A DNA stretch of 64,000 nucleotides from Sporosarcina sp. JAI121 (GTDB taxonomy: Bacteria; Bacillota; Bacilli; Bacillales_A; Planococcaceae). The translations under genes were made by a program, and so were the position numbers. Of this stretch, positions 35,612-45,195 are shown one piece after another. The notes under the pieces were generated by a model. That model did not search any database and was not told where the DNA came from. It saw nothing but the letters and a program-made list of their open reading frames with translations. The DNA lies in contig NZ_JACCCL010000001.1 of assembly GCF_013408665.1 (NCBI RefSeq), positions 1,317,136 to 1,381,135 of the forward strand, in the 5' to 3' direction. Each line of letters opens with the position of its first letter. Position 1 is the first letter of the stretch.

Positions 35612-36310
35612 TTGTCATTATCAAAGGAACAGAAAGTCCATAATGTTTTTGAGAAGATATCCGTCGATTACGATAAGATGAATTCCGTCATCAGTTTCAA
35701 TCAGCATAAGAAGTGGCGTGATGATATCATGGCGCGTATGAACGTTCAAGTAGGCGCACATGCTTTGGATGTCTGTTGCGGTACTGCAGATTGGACGATT
35801 GCACTTGCAGAAGCAACAGGTTTAGAGGGACATGTAACCGGTCTCGATTTCAGCGAAGGAATGCTGGAAGCCGGCCGCCCGAAAGTTGCAGCACACCCGA
35901 ACATTTCGCTTGTACAAGGCAACGCGATGGAATTGCCGTTCCCGGACAATTCGTTCGATTATGTGACAATCGGTTTCGGGTTGCGTAACGTACCGGATTA
36001 TTTGACGGTTTTGAAAGAAATGAACCGTGTATTGAAACCGGGCGGCATGATTGCTTGTCTGGAAACATCTCAATCCGAACTGCCGGGTTACAGACAAGTA
36101 TTCCGGTTCTATTTCAAATTCATCATGCCGGTATTGGGTAAATTGTTTGCAAAAAGTTATAAAGAATATTCATGGCTTCAGGAGTCCGCGGACGATTTCC
36201 CGGGGATGAAGCAGCTTGCCCAGCTATTTTCGGAAGCAGGATTCGCTGGTGTGTCCTTTAAGTCATATAGTGGTGGCGCCGCGGCTGGCCATGTAGGATA
36301 TAAACAATAA
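35612..36310 (+). CDS. menH: Demethylmenaquinone methyltransferase (UbiE/MenG)
   Basis: SAM-dependent methyltransferase for the last step of menaquinone synthesis. It is 232 residues. SAM motif [16 protein letters not shown] at about 49-64, then [11 protein letters not shown] and the UbiE signature [21 protein letters not shown]. The TTG start is nine bases from AAAAGGGG. It lies between the two subunits of heptaprenyl diphosphate synthase, so ring methylation and tail synthesis are coordinated. The gene is called menH or menG in different sources. Confidence 0.94.
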   Translation: MSLSKEQKVHNVFEKISVDYDKMNSVISFNQHKKWRDDIMARMNVQVGAHALDVCCGTADWTIALAEATGLEGHVTGLDFSEGMLEAGRPKVAAHPNISLVQGNAMELPFPDNSFDYVTIGFGLRNVPDYLTVLKEMNRVLKPGGMIACLETSQSELPGYRQVFRFYFKFIMPVLGKLFAKSYKEYSWLQESADDFPGMKQLAQLFSEAGFAGVSFKSYSGGAAAGHVGYKQ

Positions 36311-36334
36311 AGACCGCAGGGGAAGGTAATCGTT

Positions 36335-37309
36335 TTGGAGAAACTGAAGTTAATGTCACTTTATGTCGATTTCCGGAAGGATTTCGCTTATATAGAAAAG
36401 GAACTTGAACGATCCGTCAATTCATCTTCCCCGATCATCAGGCAAGCGTCACTTCATTTGCTTCGTGCAGGAGGGAAAAGGATTCGACCTATATTCGTCA
36501 TTCTGGCTTCCAAATTCGGCACCTATTCGTTAGAAGACGTAGCAAAAGTTGCAGTGTCCCTTGAACTTGTCCACATGGCATCTCTCGTCCATGATGATGT
36601 CATTGACGATTCAGATATGCGTCGTGGCTTTAAGACGGTGAAAGCGCGTTGGGATAACCGGATTGCTATGTATGCAGGGGACTTTATCTTTTCCCGGGCA
36701 CTTACATCCATTGGGGAAATTGAAATTCCAGCGGTCCATCAGCTGCTTGCAAACACGATGCTTGAAATTTGTAAGGGTGAAATCATTCAGATTGATCATC
36801 AGCGTAAAACTGATCAGACGATACGGGATTATTTGCGCCGTATTAAAAGGAAGACGGCACTTCTCCTCTCATCTAGCTGCGAACTTGGTGCGCTTGTTTC
36901 AGGAGCAGATCCGGAAATTGTAAGGAAAATGCGCCGTTTTGGTTATTTTACTGGAATGGCTTTTCAAATCGTCGATGATATTCTTGATATTACATCTACA
37001 GACAAAGAACTGGGTAAACCGGCCGGCAGTGATCTGTTGAACGGACATCTGACATTACCCATCCTATACATAAAAAATGATGCACAGTTCAGGCCTTATA
37101 TGGAGCGTTCGTTCGACGGGACGTTGACAGAAGCGGATCGTCAGGCGATGCTATCCTATATCCGCAGTACGGGAGCCATTCAGATGGCGCAGGCTGTGAG
37201 CGATTTGTATCTGCAGAAGGCAATGGACGAGTTAAGCGCGTTGCCTGACGGTGAGGCGAAAAAGGCCTTCATGCAAATTACCGCATTCATCGGCAGACGC
37301 AAATATTAA
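36335..37309 (+). CDS. hepT: Heptaprenyl diphosphate synthase component II
   Basis: Catalytic subunit that condenses isopentenyl units to heptaprenyl diphosphate for menaquinone. It is 324 residues. First aspartate-rich motif DDVIDDSDMRRG (87-98), second FQIVDDILDIT near 213-223, and the GGKRIRP substrate site (46-52). TTG 36335 follows GGGGAAGG; ATG 36353 is a shorter alternative. Together with qcrABC downstream it indicates menaquinone-based respiration. Confidence 0.94.
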   Translation: MEKLKLMSLYVDFRKDFAYIEKELERSVNSSSPIIRQASLHLLRAGGKRIRPIFVILASKFGTYSLEDVAKVAVSLELVHMASLVHDDVIDDSDMRRGFKTVKARWDNRIAMYAGDFIFSRALTSIGEIEIPAVHQLLANTMLEICKGEIIQIDHQRKTDQTIRDYLRRIKRKTALLLSSSCELGALVSGADPEIVRKMRRFGYFTGMAFQIVDDILDITSTDKELGKPAGSDLLNGHLTLPILYIKNDAQFRPYMERSFDGTLTEADRQAMLSYIRSTGAIQMAQAVSDLYLQKAMDELSALPDGEAKKAFMQITAFIGRRKY

Positions 37310-37392
37310 TGTGCTAACAGTTGAAAGATTAAGCATCCGGTGGTACGATCGAAAAGGAGAAATTCCGATACATACAAGAAGGAGTGTTAAAT

Positions 37393-37839
37393 ATGGAAAG
37401 AACATTTTTAATGGTTAAACCTGACGGCGTTCAACGTAATCTAATCGGTGAAATCGTCGGTCGTTTCGAAAGCAAAGGTTTCCAACTCGTAGGCGCGAAA
37501 CTTATGAATATTTCACAAGAACTTGCTGAGCAACACTACGGCGAACATAAAGAGCGTCCTTTCTTCGGCGAGCTTGTTGATTTCATCACATCGGGTCCTG
37601 TATTCGCGATGGTATGGGAGGGCGAAAACGTTATCTCTGTCGGCCGTCTGATGACAGGAGCGACGAACCCGAAAGAATCTGCACCTGGAACAATTCGCGG
37701 CGACTTCGCTGTCACTGTCGGTAAAAACATCATTCACGGTTCGGATGCACCGGAATCGGCTGTTCGCGAAATCGGTCTTTTCTTCAAAGAAGAAGAGCTT
37801 GTATCTTACAGCAAAACAATGAACAACTGGATTAATTAA
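37393..37839 (+). CDS. ndk: Nucleoside diphosphate kinase
   Basis: Transfers the gamma phosphate between nucleoside triphosphates through a phospho-histidine. It is 148 residues. Active site His115 in [13 protein letters not shown]-terminal [22 protein letters not shown] 37393 is eight bases after AAGGAG. It ends the hepS-menH-hepT run and is followed by a terminator. Confidence 0.97.
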   Translation: MERTFLMVKPDGVQRNLIGEIVGRFESKGFQLVGAKLMNISQELAEQHYGEHKERPFFGELVDFITSGPVFAMVWEGENVISVGRLMTGATNPKESAPGTIRGDFAVTVGKNIIHGSDAPESAVREIGLFFKEEELVSYSKTMNNWIN

Positions 37840-37846
37840 TCATCTT

Positions 37847-37879
37847 AAACAGCCATGCGAATACCGCACGGCTGTTTTT
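37847..37879 (+). terminator. Terminator of ndk
   Basis: AAACAGCC pairs with GGCTGTTT, with TGCG/CGCA stacked inside, followed by further T. Confidence 0.85.
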
Positions 37880-38008
37880 GCTATTCACTAAGAAATAGTG
37901 AATAGCGTATTGTGGGTCAGTTATAAGTCTGGGATTTTTCGTCTAGAGTCCTGCGCCTAGCCCCCGAGTCGCTTCAGACCTTAAGATTAAGGCGCTTACG
38001 CTTTTGGT
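37880..38008. repeat. Intergenic hairpin plus repeat-like block between ndk and cheR
   Basis: A perfect 11-bp hairpin (37880-37890 with 37896-37906) comes right after the ndk terminator. It is followed by a C-rich block, about 37941-38008, containing GCGCCTAGCCCCCGAGTCGCTTC and AAGGCGCTTACGCTTTTGGTC, phrases I associate with multi-copy Bacillales intergenic repeats. No open frame. Repeat status is from memory and needs a genome search. Confidence 0.4.
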
Positions 38009-38009
38009 C

Positions 38010-38038
38010 TTCCGAAATTAGTTCCAATCCGTTATAAT
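38010..38038 (+). promoter_or_regulatory. Promoter of cheR
   Basis: A perfect -10 TATAAT (38033-38038) with a weak -35 (TTCCGA) at 17 bases. It lies 30 bases before cheR. Confidence 0.55.
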
Positions 38039-38068
38039 AGTTAGAATATATGGACGGGAGGACTTATA

Positions 38069-38839
38069 TTGCCGGATTATGCTTTATTTATAGGAAACAT
38101 TAAAAAGAAGACGGGAATTGACCTTTCTCTTTATAAAGAAGCGCAGATGAAAAGAAGACTCACTTCCCTTTATGAGAAAAGAGGATTTGGGAATTTCATC
38201 GATTATTATCATGCTATACATACTGACAAGGTTTTGCTCGAGGAATTCCTCGATCGGATGACAATCAATGTCTCCGAGTTCTACCGCAATGCCCAACGGT
38301 GGGACGTGCTCGAAAAAAAGATATTCCCTAAGCTACTTGCCGAAAATAAAAAACTGAAGATTTGGAGTGCTGCCTGTTCAACAGGTGAAGAACCTTACTC
38401 CATAGCAATGGTTTTATCATCCCATGTACCGTTGCATGATATATCAATTTTAGCGACGGATATTGACACTGGTGTCATTGAACGGGCGAAAGTCGGTCTT
38501 TATCCTGACAGGGCATTGAAGGAAGTACCTGCATCCGTTGTGAAGAATAACTTCATCAATGAAGGCCATTTTTATCAAGTGAAGGATGATGTCAAACGGA
38601 CCGTAACCTTTAAGCAGCAAAATTTGCTTGAAGACAGGTTTGATTCCGGATTCGATTTAATCGTCTGCCGTAATGTGATGATATATTTCACCGAAGAGGC
38701 GAAAGAACAGATATACATGAACTTTTCCAAATCGTTGAAACCGGGTGGAATACTATTTGTAGGCAGTACTGAACAGATTTTCAATCCTGCAAAATATGGT
38801 TTCGAATCTGAAGATACGTTCTTTTATAAGAAAATTTAA
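38069..38839 (+). CDS. cheR: Chemotaxis protein methyltransferase CheR
   Basis: Methylates glutamates of chemoreceptors using SAM during chemotactic adaptation. It is 256 residues. The N-terminal CheR domain includes FLDRMTINVSEFYRN; the SAM-binding catalytic domain has WSAACSTGEEPYSIAM and later FDLIVCRNVMIYF. TTG start is seven bases from CGGGAGG. It stands alone here, between ndk and the aro genes as in B. subtilis, and suggests a motile organism. Confidence 0.94.
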   Translation: MPDYALFIGNIKKKTGIDLSLYKEAQMKRRLTSLYEKRGFGNFIDYYHAIHTDKVLLEEFLDRMTINVSEFYRNAQRWDVLEKKIFPKLLAENKKLKIWSAACSTGEEPYSIAMVLSSHVPLHDISILATDIDTGVIERAKVGLYPDRALKEVPASVVKNNFINEGHFYQVKDDVKRTVTFKQQNLLEDRFDSGFDLIVCRNVMIYFTEEAKEQIYMNFSKSLKPGGILFVGSTEQIFNPAKYGFESEDTFFYKKI

Positions 38840-38868
38840 AATATCCGGAGTGATTTCCGGATATTTTT
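38838..38868 (+). terminator. Terminator of cheR
   Basis: AAAATATCCGGA pairs with TCCGGATATTTT around a 6-base loop, with an extra T and TTTTTC context. It starts at the cheR stop codon. Confidence 0.88.
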
Positions 38869-38908
38869 CATATTAACATATAGTCAAAAGGACTTTACTT
38901 TGGTAGAG

Positions 38909-38917
38909 TGCTATAAA
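38909..38917 (+). promoter_or_regulatory. Extended -10 promoter of the aro operon
   Basis: TGCTATAAA, 36 bases before aroC. No good -35 is visible. Confidence 0.4.
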
Positions 38918-38953
38918 ACGAATGGTAAACTATTCGTCGGAGGAGGAAATGGA

Positions 38954-40135
38954 ATGAGGTATTTCACAGCAGGAGAATCACATGGACCACAACTGACGGC
39001 AATCATTGAAGGGCTGCCTGCCCAAATGGAATTGACCGCCGAAATGATAAATGGGGAACTTTCAAGACGTCAAGGAGGCCACGGTCGCGGAAGGCGCATG
39101 CAAATCGAAAAAGATCAGGTTGTTATTTCGTCGGGCGTCCGTCATGGCAAGACACTAGGCTCACCGGTCACGTTGACGGTTGTCAATGATGACTGGAAAC
39201 ATTGGACATCGATCATGGGTGTAGAGCCATTAGCGGATGATGTTAAGCCGGAAGATGTGAAACGTCAAATCACGCGTCCTAGACCGGGCCATGCGGATCT
39301 TGTCGGGGGCATGAAATACGGTCATCGTGATCTCCGCAACGTTCTTGAGCGGTCATCCGCACGCGAGACAACAATGCGCGTCGCTATCGGTGCAGTAGCA
39401 AAGCAATTTCTTCGGGAACTCGATATCCATACTGTCGCACACGTGACGGAAATTGGAGGAGTTACAACCAATCCGGATACATATGCAGGAAAAGGGACGG
39501 AGGAGCTAAGGGGCGTCATTGAAAACGACCCTGTCTATTGTGCAGACCCTGAAGCTTCTAAACTGATGGTCCAAGCCATTGATGATGCAAAAGGCCGCGG
39601 AGACACCGCTGGCGGGGTCGTAGAAGTGGTAATTGAAGGTTGTCCGCCTGGAATCGGGAGTTACGTGCAGTTCGACCGCAAAATGGACGGCAAGCTTGCA
39701 GGGGCGATGATGAGCATCAATGCATTTAAAGGTGTGGAAATCGGACTCGGATTTGAGATGGCTAAAATGCCGGGCAGCAAAGTACATGATGAAATCGCTT
39801 GGAGCAAGGAACGAGGATATTTACGGAAATCTAACCGTTTAGGCGGTCTTGAAGGCGGGATGACGACTGGAATGCCGATTGTCGTCAGAGGAGTCATGAA
39901 GCCGATCCCGACGTTATACAAACCGCTTGAAAGTGTTGATATCGATACCAAAGAACCATTTGTCGCAACAATCGAGCGCTCGGATCCTTGTGCAGTACCC
40001 GCGGCTTCAGTCGTAGCTGAACATGTCATCGCAACCGAGATGGCAAAAGCGATAATGGAAGAATTCCGTTCGGATACGATGGACGGCTTGAAAAAGGAGC
40101 TTGAAGAATACAGACGGTACGTAAAGGAGTTTTAA
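38954..40135 (+). CDS. aroC: Chorismate synthase
   Basis: Uses reduced FMN to convert EPSP to chorismate. It is 393 residues. Signatures [16 protein letters not shown] at the N-terminus, [24 protein letters not shown] and [15 protein letters not shown] are all present. ATG 38954 follows GGAGGAGG and gives the family start; the longer frame does not. It heads aroC-aroB-aroH-hisC-tyrA-aroA. In B. subtilis the gene is called aroF. Confidence 0.96.
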   Translation: MRYFTAGESHGPQLTAIIEGLPAQMELTAEMINGELSRRQGGHGRGRRMQIEKDQVVISSGVRHGKTLGSPVTLTVVNDDWKHWTSIMGVEPLADDVKPEDVKRQITRPRPGHADLVGGMKYGHRDLRNVLERSSARETTMRVAIGAVAKQFLRELDIHTVAHVTEIGGVTTNPDTYAGKGTEELRGVIENDPVYCADPEASKLMVQAIDDAKGRGDTAGGVVEVVIEGCPPGIGSYVQFDRKMDGKLAGAMMSINAFKGVEIGLGFEMAKMPGSKVHDEIAWSKERGYLRKSNRLGGLEGGMTTGMPIVVRGVMKPIPTLYKPLESVDIDTKEPFVATIERSDPCAVPAASVVAEHVIATEMAKAIMEEFRSDTMDGLKKELEEYRRYVKEF

Positions 40136-40136
40136 A

Positions 40137-41243
40137 ATGGGGAAACTTGCGGTCAATATCCTAGATCATGAATATGACGTCCATTTCGGTAAAGATACAT
40201 ACACTCTATTTGCTACCGATTACGCAGGGTTACTGGCCAGTGCGGACCGTATTGCAATCATTGCCGATGAACGGATTGCCGCCCTCCATTTACCACTTTT
40301 ACAAAAGGCATTGGAGGCCTCGAATCGTGAAATCATTGTGAAGACGGTCCCGGCTGGGGAAAGTTGTAAAACATCCGCTGTCTACGTCGATTGCCTTTCC
40401 TTTCTGTTGAATGAAAAATTCACGAGGGATTCCCTTATTATCGCTTTCGGCGGCGGAGCTTGCGGTGACTTGACAGGGTTCGTCGCGGCAACTTTCATGA
40501 GAGGGATACGGTTTCTTCAATGTCCAACGACGATTCTGGCACATGACAGTGCGGTAGGGGGCAAAACCGCAATCAATATGCCGGAAGGGAAGAATATGGT
40601 CGGTTCATTTCATCAGCCGGTCGGTGTTCTGTTCAACACATCACTCTTTGAATCACTCCCGCCGCGTGAAATTAGGTCCGGCATGGCAGAATTGTTGAAA
40701 CATGCATTTATTTCGGATGAAAAATGGACACTTGCTCTATTAGACAATCCGACCTTTTCACAACCCGATATCGATTGGCTGTCAGGCGAATTGTTGCGGG
40801 GGACAGAAGTGAAAGCGAAAATTGTCTCGGAAGATGAATTTGAACGTTCTGTACGGAAGTATCTTAACTTCGGCCATACTTTCGGCCACGCGGTGGAAGG
40901 GGTTTGCGGGTTCGGTGGTTTAAGCCACGGAGAGTCCGTGATGATCGGTATGGCGTACAGCCTTGTCTTGAGCGAAAGTCATGGGGCGGTGGATGAAGAG
41001 ATGACAACTCTTTTCATCAGGTTCGCCAAGAAGCATGGCTACACATTCCAACCTGTCCATGAACATACTTTCGACGTTTTCATGAATTATATGGAAAAAG
41101 ATAAAAAAGCCTCTTTCGGCAGACTGCATTTCGTTTTGCTGGATGGGATAGGAAATCCCTATGTGAAAGAACTATCGAAAGAGCAATGCGAAGAGGCATT
41201 CGATCTATTGAGGCGAAGAACGGAAGGGGATGGGAAGCTATGA
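40137..41243 (+). CDS. aroB: 3-Dehydroquinate synthase
   Basis: Second enzyme of the shikimate pathway, NAD- and metal-dependent. It is 368 residues. Signature FGGGACGDLTGFVAATFMRG and metal ligands in ELLKHAF and LNFGHTFGHAVE are present. It starts two bases after aroC with AAAGGAG inside the aroC end. The stop overlaps aroH. The B. subtilis order aroF-aroB-aroH is kept. Confidence 0.96.
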   Translation: MGKLAVNILDHEYDVHFGKDTYTLFATDYAGLLASADRIAIIADERIAALHLPLLQKALEASNREIIVKTVPAGESCKTSAVYVDCLSFLLNEKFTRDSLIIAFGGGACGDLTGFVAATFMRGIRFLQCPTTILAHDSAVGGKTAINMPEGKNMVGSFHQPVGVLFNTSLFESLPPREIRSGMAELLKHAFISDEKWTLALLDNPTFSQPDIDWLSGELLRGTEVKAKIVSEDEFERSVRKYLNFGHTFGHAVEGVCGFGGLSHGESVMIGMAYSLVLSESHGAVDEEMTTLFIRFAKKHGYTFQPVHEHTFDVFMNYMEKDKKASFGRLHFVLLDGIGNPYVKELSKEQCEEAFDLLRRRTEGDGKL

Positions 41244-41608
41244 TGGTTAGAGGATTAAGGGGAGCGACCACTGTCGAATATGACGAAGAACAATCCGTTC
41301 TTGAAGCGACGAAAGTACTCGTTGAAGAAATGGCGAAAGAGAACTCAATCTCGCCGTCGGATATCATATCTGTACTTGTGTCTACCACGACGGACGTCAA
41401 ATCGACTTTTCCTGCTAAAGCAGTCCGATCGATCAATGGATGGATGTATGTCCCGGTCATGTGCACGCATGAAATGGATGTGCCGGGTTCAATGCCGCTA
41501 TGCATCAGGGTCCTCATGCATGTGAATACGGATATTCCGCAACGTTTTATCAAACATATTTATCAAAATGAAGCGATTAAACTGCGACCGGATTTACAAA
41601 AAAAATAA
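41240..41608 (+). CDS. aroH: Chorismate mutase, AroH type
   Basis: Converts chorismate to prephenate, the branch to tyrosine and phenylalanine. It is 122 residues and belongs to the trimeric AroH class, not the AroQ class. Key residues in the N-terminal RGLRGATTVE (active-site Arg near 7) and VPVMCTHEMDVPGSMPLCIRV (Glu and Arg of the active site) are visible. The ATG overlaps the aroB stop (ATGA). In B. subtilis the six trp genes lie between this gene and hisC; here only 26 bases do. Confidence 0.93.
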   Translation: MMVRGLRGATTVEYDEEQSVLEATKVLVEEMAKENSISPSDIISVLVSTTTDVKSTFPAKAVRSINGWMYVPVMCTHEMDVPGSMPLCIRVLMHVNTDIPQRFIKHIYQNEAIKLRPDLQKK

Positions 41609-41634
41609 CGAGATAATTCACTGGAGGGATTTAC

Positions 41635-42738
41635 ATGAACTGGAAAAAAGCGCTTGATGGGATGACTCCATATAAACCGGGCAGATCAATCGAAGAAGTG
41701 ATAAGCCTGTATGGATTGAAAGAAGTTGTAAAACTCGCTTCAAATGAAAACCCGTACGGCTGCGCGCCGTCGGTGAAAGAATTCATGGCAACGGCCGCTA
41801 TCCAGCATGAAATCTATCCGGATGGTCATGCCAGTGCGTTGCGAAGCAAATTGGCCTTGAAACATGGGGTCGGAGAAGAATCAATATTGTTCGGCAACGG
41901 TTCTGACGAAATTGTGATGATCATTTCACGGGCGCTTCTCAGCCCAGGGGCGAATACAGTGATGGCGACACCGACTTTTCCCCAGTATGCCCATAGTGCG
42001 AAAATTGAAGGTGCCGAAATTAGGGAAGTCCCATTAAAAGCAGATGGACAACATAATCTAGATGGGTTCCTGAACGCAGTCGATAGCAAAACAACCGTCG
42101 TTTGGGTATGCAATCCGAACAATCCAACGGGAAATGTAATTCCAATCGATGACTTGAAAGCTTTTTTAGGACAAGTTCCGGATACTGTTCTCGTTGTGCT
42201 TGACGAAGCCTATTTTGAATACGTGACGGCTGCAGACCATGGCGATTCTGTCGCGCTGCTTGAGCACTATCCAAATATAATAGTGTTGCGTACGTTTTCG
42301 AAAGCATACGGGCTAGCTGCATTCAGGGTAGGGTATGCAATCGGCCAATCTGAAGTAATCTCCAATCTCAATAAAGTGCGGAGCCCATTCAATAACAACT
42401 CGTTCGGACTGGTACTTGCTGAAAAGGCACTTGAAGACGCAGCATTCATTGAGGAGTGTCGTGAGTTGAATCGTCAACAGAGGCAACGTTTCAAGGACTA
42501 TGCTGACCGGAAGGATATCCACATCTTTGATTCGGAAACGAATTTCGTTCTAATTCAAGTTCCGGGTGATGCAGATGAGGCAGCGGAGAAACTGTTGAAG
42601 CAAGGATTTATCATCCGGAGCGGAAATGCGCTCGGAACGCCGGGATATATCCGGGTGACAATCGGGACGGAAGAACAGACCAGCAAATTCTTTGATGCGT
42701 TTGATACGTTATTGTCTGTAGAAGGTTCTCACGTATGA
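41635..42738 (+). CDS. hisC: Histidinol-phosphate aminotransferase
   Basis: PLP aminotransferase that acts in histidine synthesis and, in B. subtilis, also transaminates aromatic keto acids, which explains its place in the aro operon. It is 367 residues. PLP Lys223 lies in TFSKAYGLAAFRVGY; CNPNNPTGN (159-167) and LDEAYFE are fold class I signatures. ATG 41635 follows CTGGAGGG. tyrA overlaps its stop. Confidence 0.93.
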   Translation: MNWKKALDGMTPYKPGRSIEEVISLYGLKEVVKLASNENPYGCAPSVKEFMATAAIQHEIYPDGHASALRSKLALKHGVGEESILFGNGSDEIVMIISRALLSPGANTVMATPTFPQYAHSAKIEGAEIREVPLKADGQHNLDGFLNAVDSKTTVVWVCNPNNPTGNVIPIDDLKAFLGQVPDTVLVVLDEAYFEYVTAADHGDSVALLEHYPNIIVLRTFSKAYGLAAFRVGYAIGQSEVISNLNKVRSPFNNNSFGLVLAEKALEDAAFIEECRELNRQQRQRFKDYADRKDIHIFDSETNFVLIQVPGDADEAAEKLLKQGFIIRSGNALGTPGYIRVTIGTEEQTSKFFDAFDTLLSVEGSHV

Positions 42739-43835
42739 GTTCAAATATAACCATCATCGGTCTCGGATTGATCGGCGGCTCGCTCGGTCTTGCTTTGAAA
42801 AGGAATCCGGACGTAGAAGTAACAGGCTTTGACCAATCTCCAAGTACGATGGAAGAAGCCTATCGGAGGGGGATCATCGATACATACGCCCCTTCCGCCG
42901 AACAGGCTGTCAGGCAGGCGGATGTTGTCATCTTTGCCACACCTGTCAATACAACCATCGGCATGATGCAAGAAGCATCTTCATGGAAACTGAAAAAAGG
43001 TGTCATCATGACTGATACAGGCAGCACAAAAGGGTCAATCATGGAGGCTGCATCTGCTTTGATCAAACAAGATGTTGTATTCATCGGCGGGCATCCGATG
43101 GCAGGCTCCCACAAAAGTGGAGTTTCAGCGGCAAAAGAGCATCTGTTTGAAAACGCCTATTACATATTGACACCCGATTCAAGGACGGATACAAAGCATG
43201 TTGAAAGACTTCAACGACTCCTTGTTCCGACGAAGGGAAAAATTGCAGTACTGGATGCGGAAAAACATGATCGGATGACAGCCATCGTCAGCCATTTCCC
43301 CCATCTGATCGCTTCGTCCCTTGTTGGCCGACTTGCACTGCAGCAAGAAGACCAGCCATTCGTTCAAGAACTCGCGGCGGGCGGCTTCCGTGATTTAACC
43401 CGTATCGCTTCGGCAGATCCTGTCATGTGGCGGGATATCACAACACAGAACAGAGAAGAATTACTGCAGCAGCTTGACGGATGGTTAATTGAAATGGGGA
43501 ATGTCCGGGAGATGTTGCTGTCAAATGATCCTGAAAAAATATATGATTATTTTGCAGGGGCTAAAAAATTCAGGGATGATTTGCCGTTGCGGTCACAAGG
43601 TGCACTTTATATGACATTCGATTTGCATATCGACATCCCGGATCATCCCGGCATTATTTCTGACATCACCAAAATACTTGCCGATGAACGAATCAGTCTG
43701 ACAAATATCCGAATCGTTGAGACGCGGACGGATGTATACGGAATTCTTGTCATCAGCTTCCAAACTGCCGATGATCGGGAAAAGGCTAAATCCGTCCTGT
43801 CCAAAACAATGGATTATAGTATGTACATAGTATAA
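42735..43835 (+). CDS. tyrA: Prephenate dehydrogenase
   Basis: NAD-dependent oxidative decarboxylation of prephenate to 4-hydroxyphenylpyruvate, for tyrosine. It is 366 residues: NAD-binding GLGLIGGSLGLA (8-19), GHPMAGSHKSG in the active site, and a C-terminal ACT domain (about 295-366, DIPDHPGIISDITKIL) likely for feedback by tyrosine. The start overlaps the hisC stop (ATGA). Ordinary for the Bacillus type. Confidence 0.95.
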   Translation: MSSNITIIGLGLIGGSLGLALKRNPDVEVTGFDQSPSTMEEAYRRGIIDTYAPSAEQAVRQADVVIFATPVNTTIGMMQEASSWKLKKGVIMTDTGSTKGSIMEAASALIKQDVVFIGGHPMAGSHKSGVSAAKEHLFENAYYILTPDSRTDTKHVERLQRLLVPTKGKIAVLDAEKHDRMTAIVSHFPHLIASSLVGRLALQQEDQPFVQELAAGGFRDLTRIASADPVMWRDITTQNREELLQQLDGWLIEMGNVREMLLSNDPEKIYDYFAGAKKFRDDLPLRSQGALYMTFDLHIDIPDHPGIISDITKILADERISLTNIRIVETRTDVYGILVISFQTADDREKAKSVLSKTMDYSMYIV

Positions 43836-43846
43836 AGGGGGCTTTC

Positions 43847-45157
43847 GTGGTGGTAATGAAAACAGTTGTGTTCGATAAACCGATATTGACGGGGGATGTA
43901 GCTGTCCCGGGTGATAAATCGATATCACATCGGGCGGTGATGCTAGGTTCTATCGCTGAAGGGGAAACAAAAATCACCGGCTTTCTAGACGGGGAAGACT
44001 GCCTGCGTACAATTGATATTTTCCGGCAACTCGGTGTCTCGATTGAAAGAGAAGGCACAAACGTCACCGTTGACAGCCCGGGATTGCAAGGATGGCAATT
44101 GCCGTCCGGGGATCTATACGCGGGCAATTCGGGAACGACGGCACGTCTGATGCTGGGCATTCTTGCGGGATCGAACATCGAGTCGGTTTTGACGGGAGAC
44201 GAATCATTGTCTAAGCGTCCAATGAATCGGGTTACACTGCCGTTATCGACGATGGGGGCTTCCATAGCAGGCGGTCCGGATGGCAATCTCCTGCCGCTTA
44301 CAATTGCTGGCGGGCATCTCACTGCGATTGACTATAAGATGCCTGTTGCAAGCGCCCAAGTGAAATCGGCCATCTTGTTTGCAGGATTGAATGCCGAAGG
44401 GACGACCACCATCAGTGAGAAGACAGTTTCCCGGGATCATACGGAACGGATGCTTATGCAATTCGGAGCGTCGATTCAGGTCGATGGATTCAAAGTCAGT
44501 GTCAAGGGCGGTAATGTGCTCCATGGTACGGAAGTCATCGTCCCGGGTGATATTTCATCAGCTGCATTTTTCATGTCTGCAGCAGCAATGATCAAAGGAA
44601 GTTCCGTCACTTTTAAAAATGTCGGCCTTAATCCTACAAGGACCGGGATACTTGACGTACTTAGGAATATGGGTGCACGTGTTGAAATTCTTGAGGAGAA
44701 AAACGGAGTCGGAGAACCGTTTGGTACTGTCAAGGTTTCCTACGGTGAATTACGCGCTACGGAAATCAGCGGGGAGCTTATCCCGAGATTGATTGATGAA
44801 CTGCCTATTATCGCCCTTCTCGCAACGCAGGCGGAAGGTACGACTGTCATCAAAGATGCCGAAGAATTGCGCGTGAAAGAAACGGACAGAATTGCGGCTG
44901 TGACATCAGAACTGAAAAAAATCGGTGCGGATATTGAAGCGACGGACGATGGTATGATTATCCACGGTCCTACGGCGCTTACGGGCGGGACGCTTACTTC
45001 TTATGGGGATCACAGGGTGGGCATGATGGCGGCGATTGCTGCACTCATTGCATCAGAACCGATTCAAATTGAAGATCCGGAGTGTATAGCTATTTCATAT
45101 CCGGGATTTTTCGAAGACCTTGATAAACTTGCCCAACCGGCAAATGCCAATGGATAA
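43847..45157 (+). CDS. aroA: 3-Phosphoshikimate 1-carboxyvinyltransferase (EPSP synthase)
   Basis: Joins shikimate-3-phosphate and PEP to EPSP, the step before chorismate synthase. It is 436 residues with the two-domain repeat fold. GDKSISHRAVMLG near residue 22, AGNSGTTARLMLGIL near 90, and the RVKETDRI motif near 346 are typical active-site segments. GTG 43847 lies six bases from AAAGGGG; GTG 43850 and ATG 43856 are alternatives. Called aroE in B. subtilis. Confidence 0.95.
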   Translation: MVVMKTVVFDKPILTGDVAVPGDKSISHRAVMLGSIAEGETKITGFLDGEDCLRTIDIFRQLGVSIEREGTNVTVDSPGLQGWQLPSGDLYAGNSGTTARLMLGILAGSNIESVLTGDESLSKRPMNRVTLPLSTMGASIAGGPDGNLLPLTIAGGHLTAIDYKMPVASAQVKSAILFAGLNAEGTTTISEKTVSRDHTERMLMQFGASIQVDGFKVSVKGGNVLHGTEVIVPGDISSAAFFMSAAAMIKGSSVTFKNVGLNPTRTGILDVLRNMGARVEILEEKNGVGEPFGTVKVSYGELRATEISGELIPRLIDELPIIALLATQAEGTTVIKDAEELRVKETDRIAAVTSELKKIGADIEATDDGMIIHGPTALTGGTLTSYGDHRVGMMAAIAALIASEPIQIEDPECIAISYPGFFEDLDKLAQPANANG

Positions 45158-45195
45158 CGAACTGATGTATATATTGTGAAAGAACAGGTGAAAAT

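Noticed and set aside
41609..41634. T-box or TRAP site between aroH and hisC
   Set aside because: Only 26 bases with no AGGGTGG-type element or (G/U)AG row.
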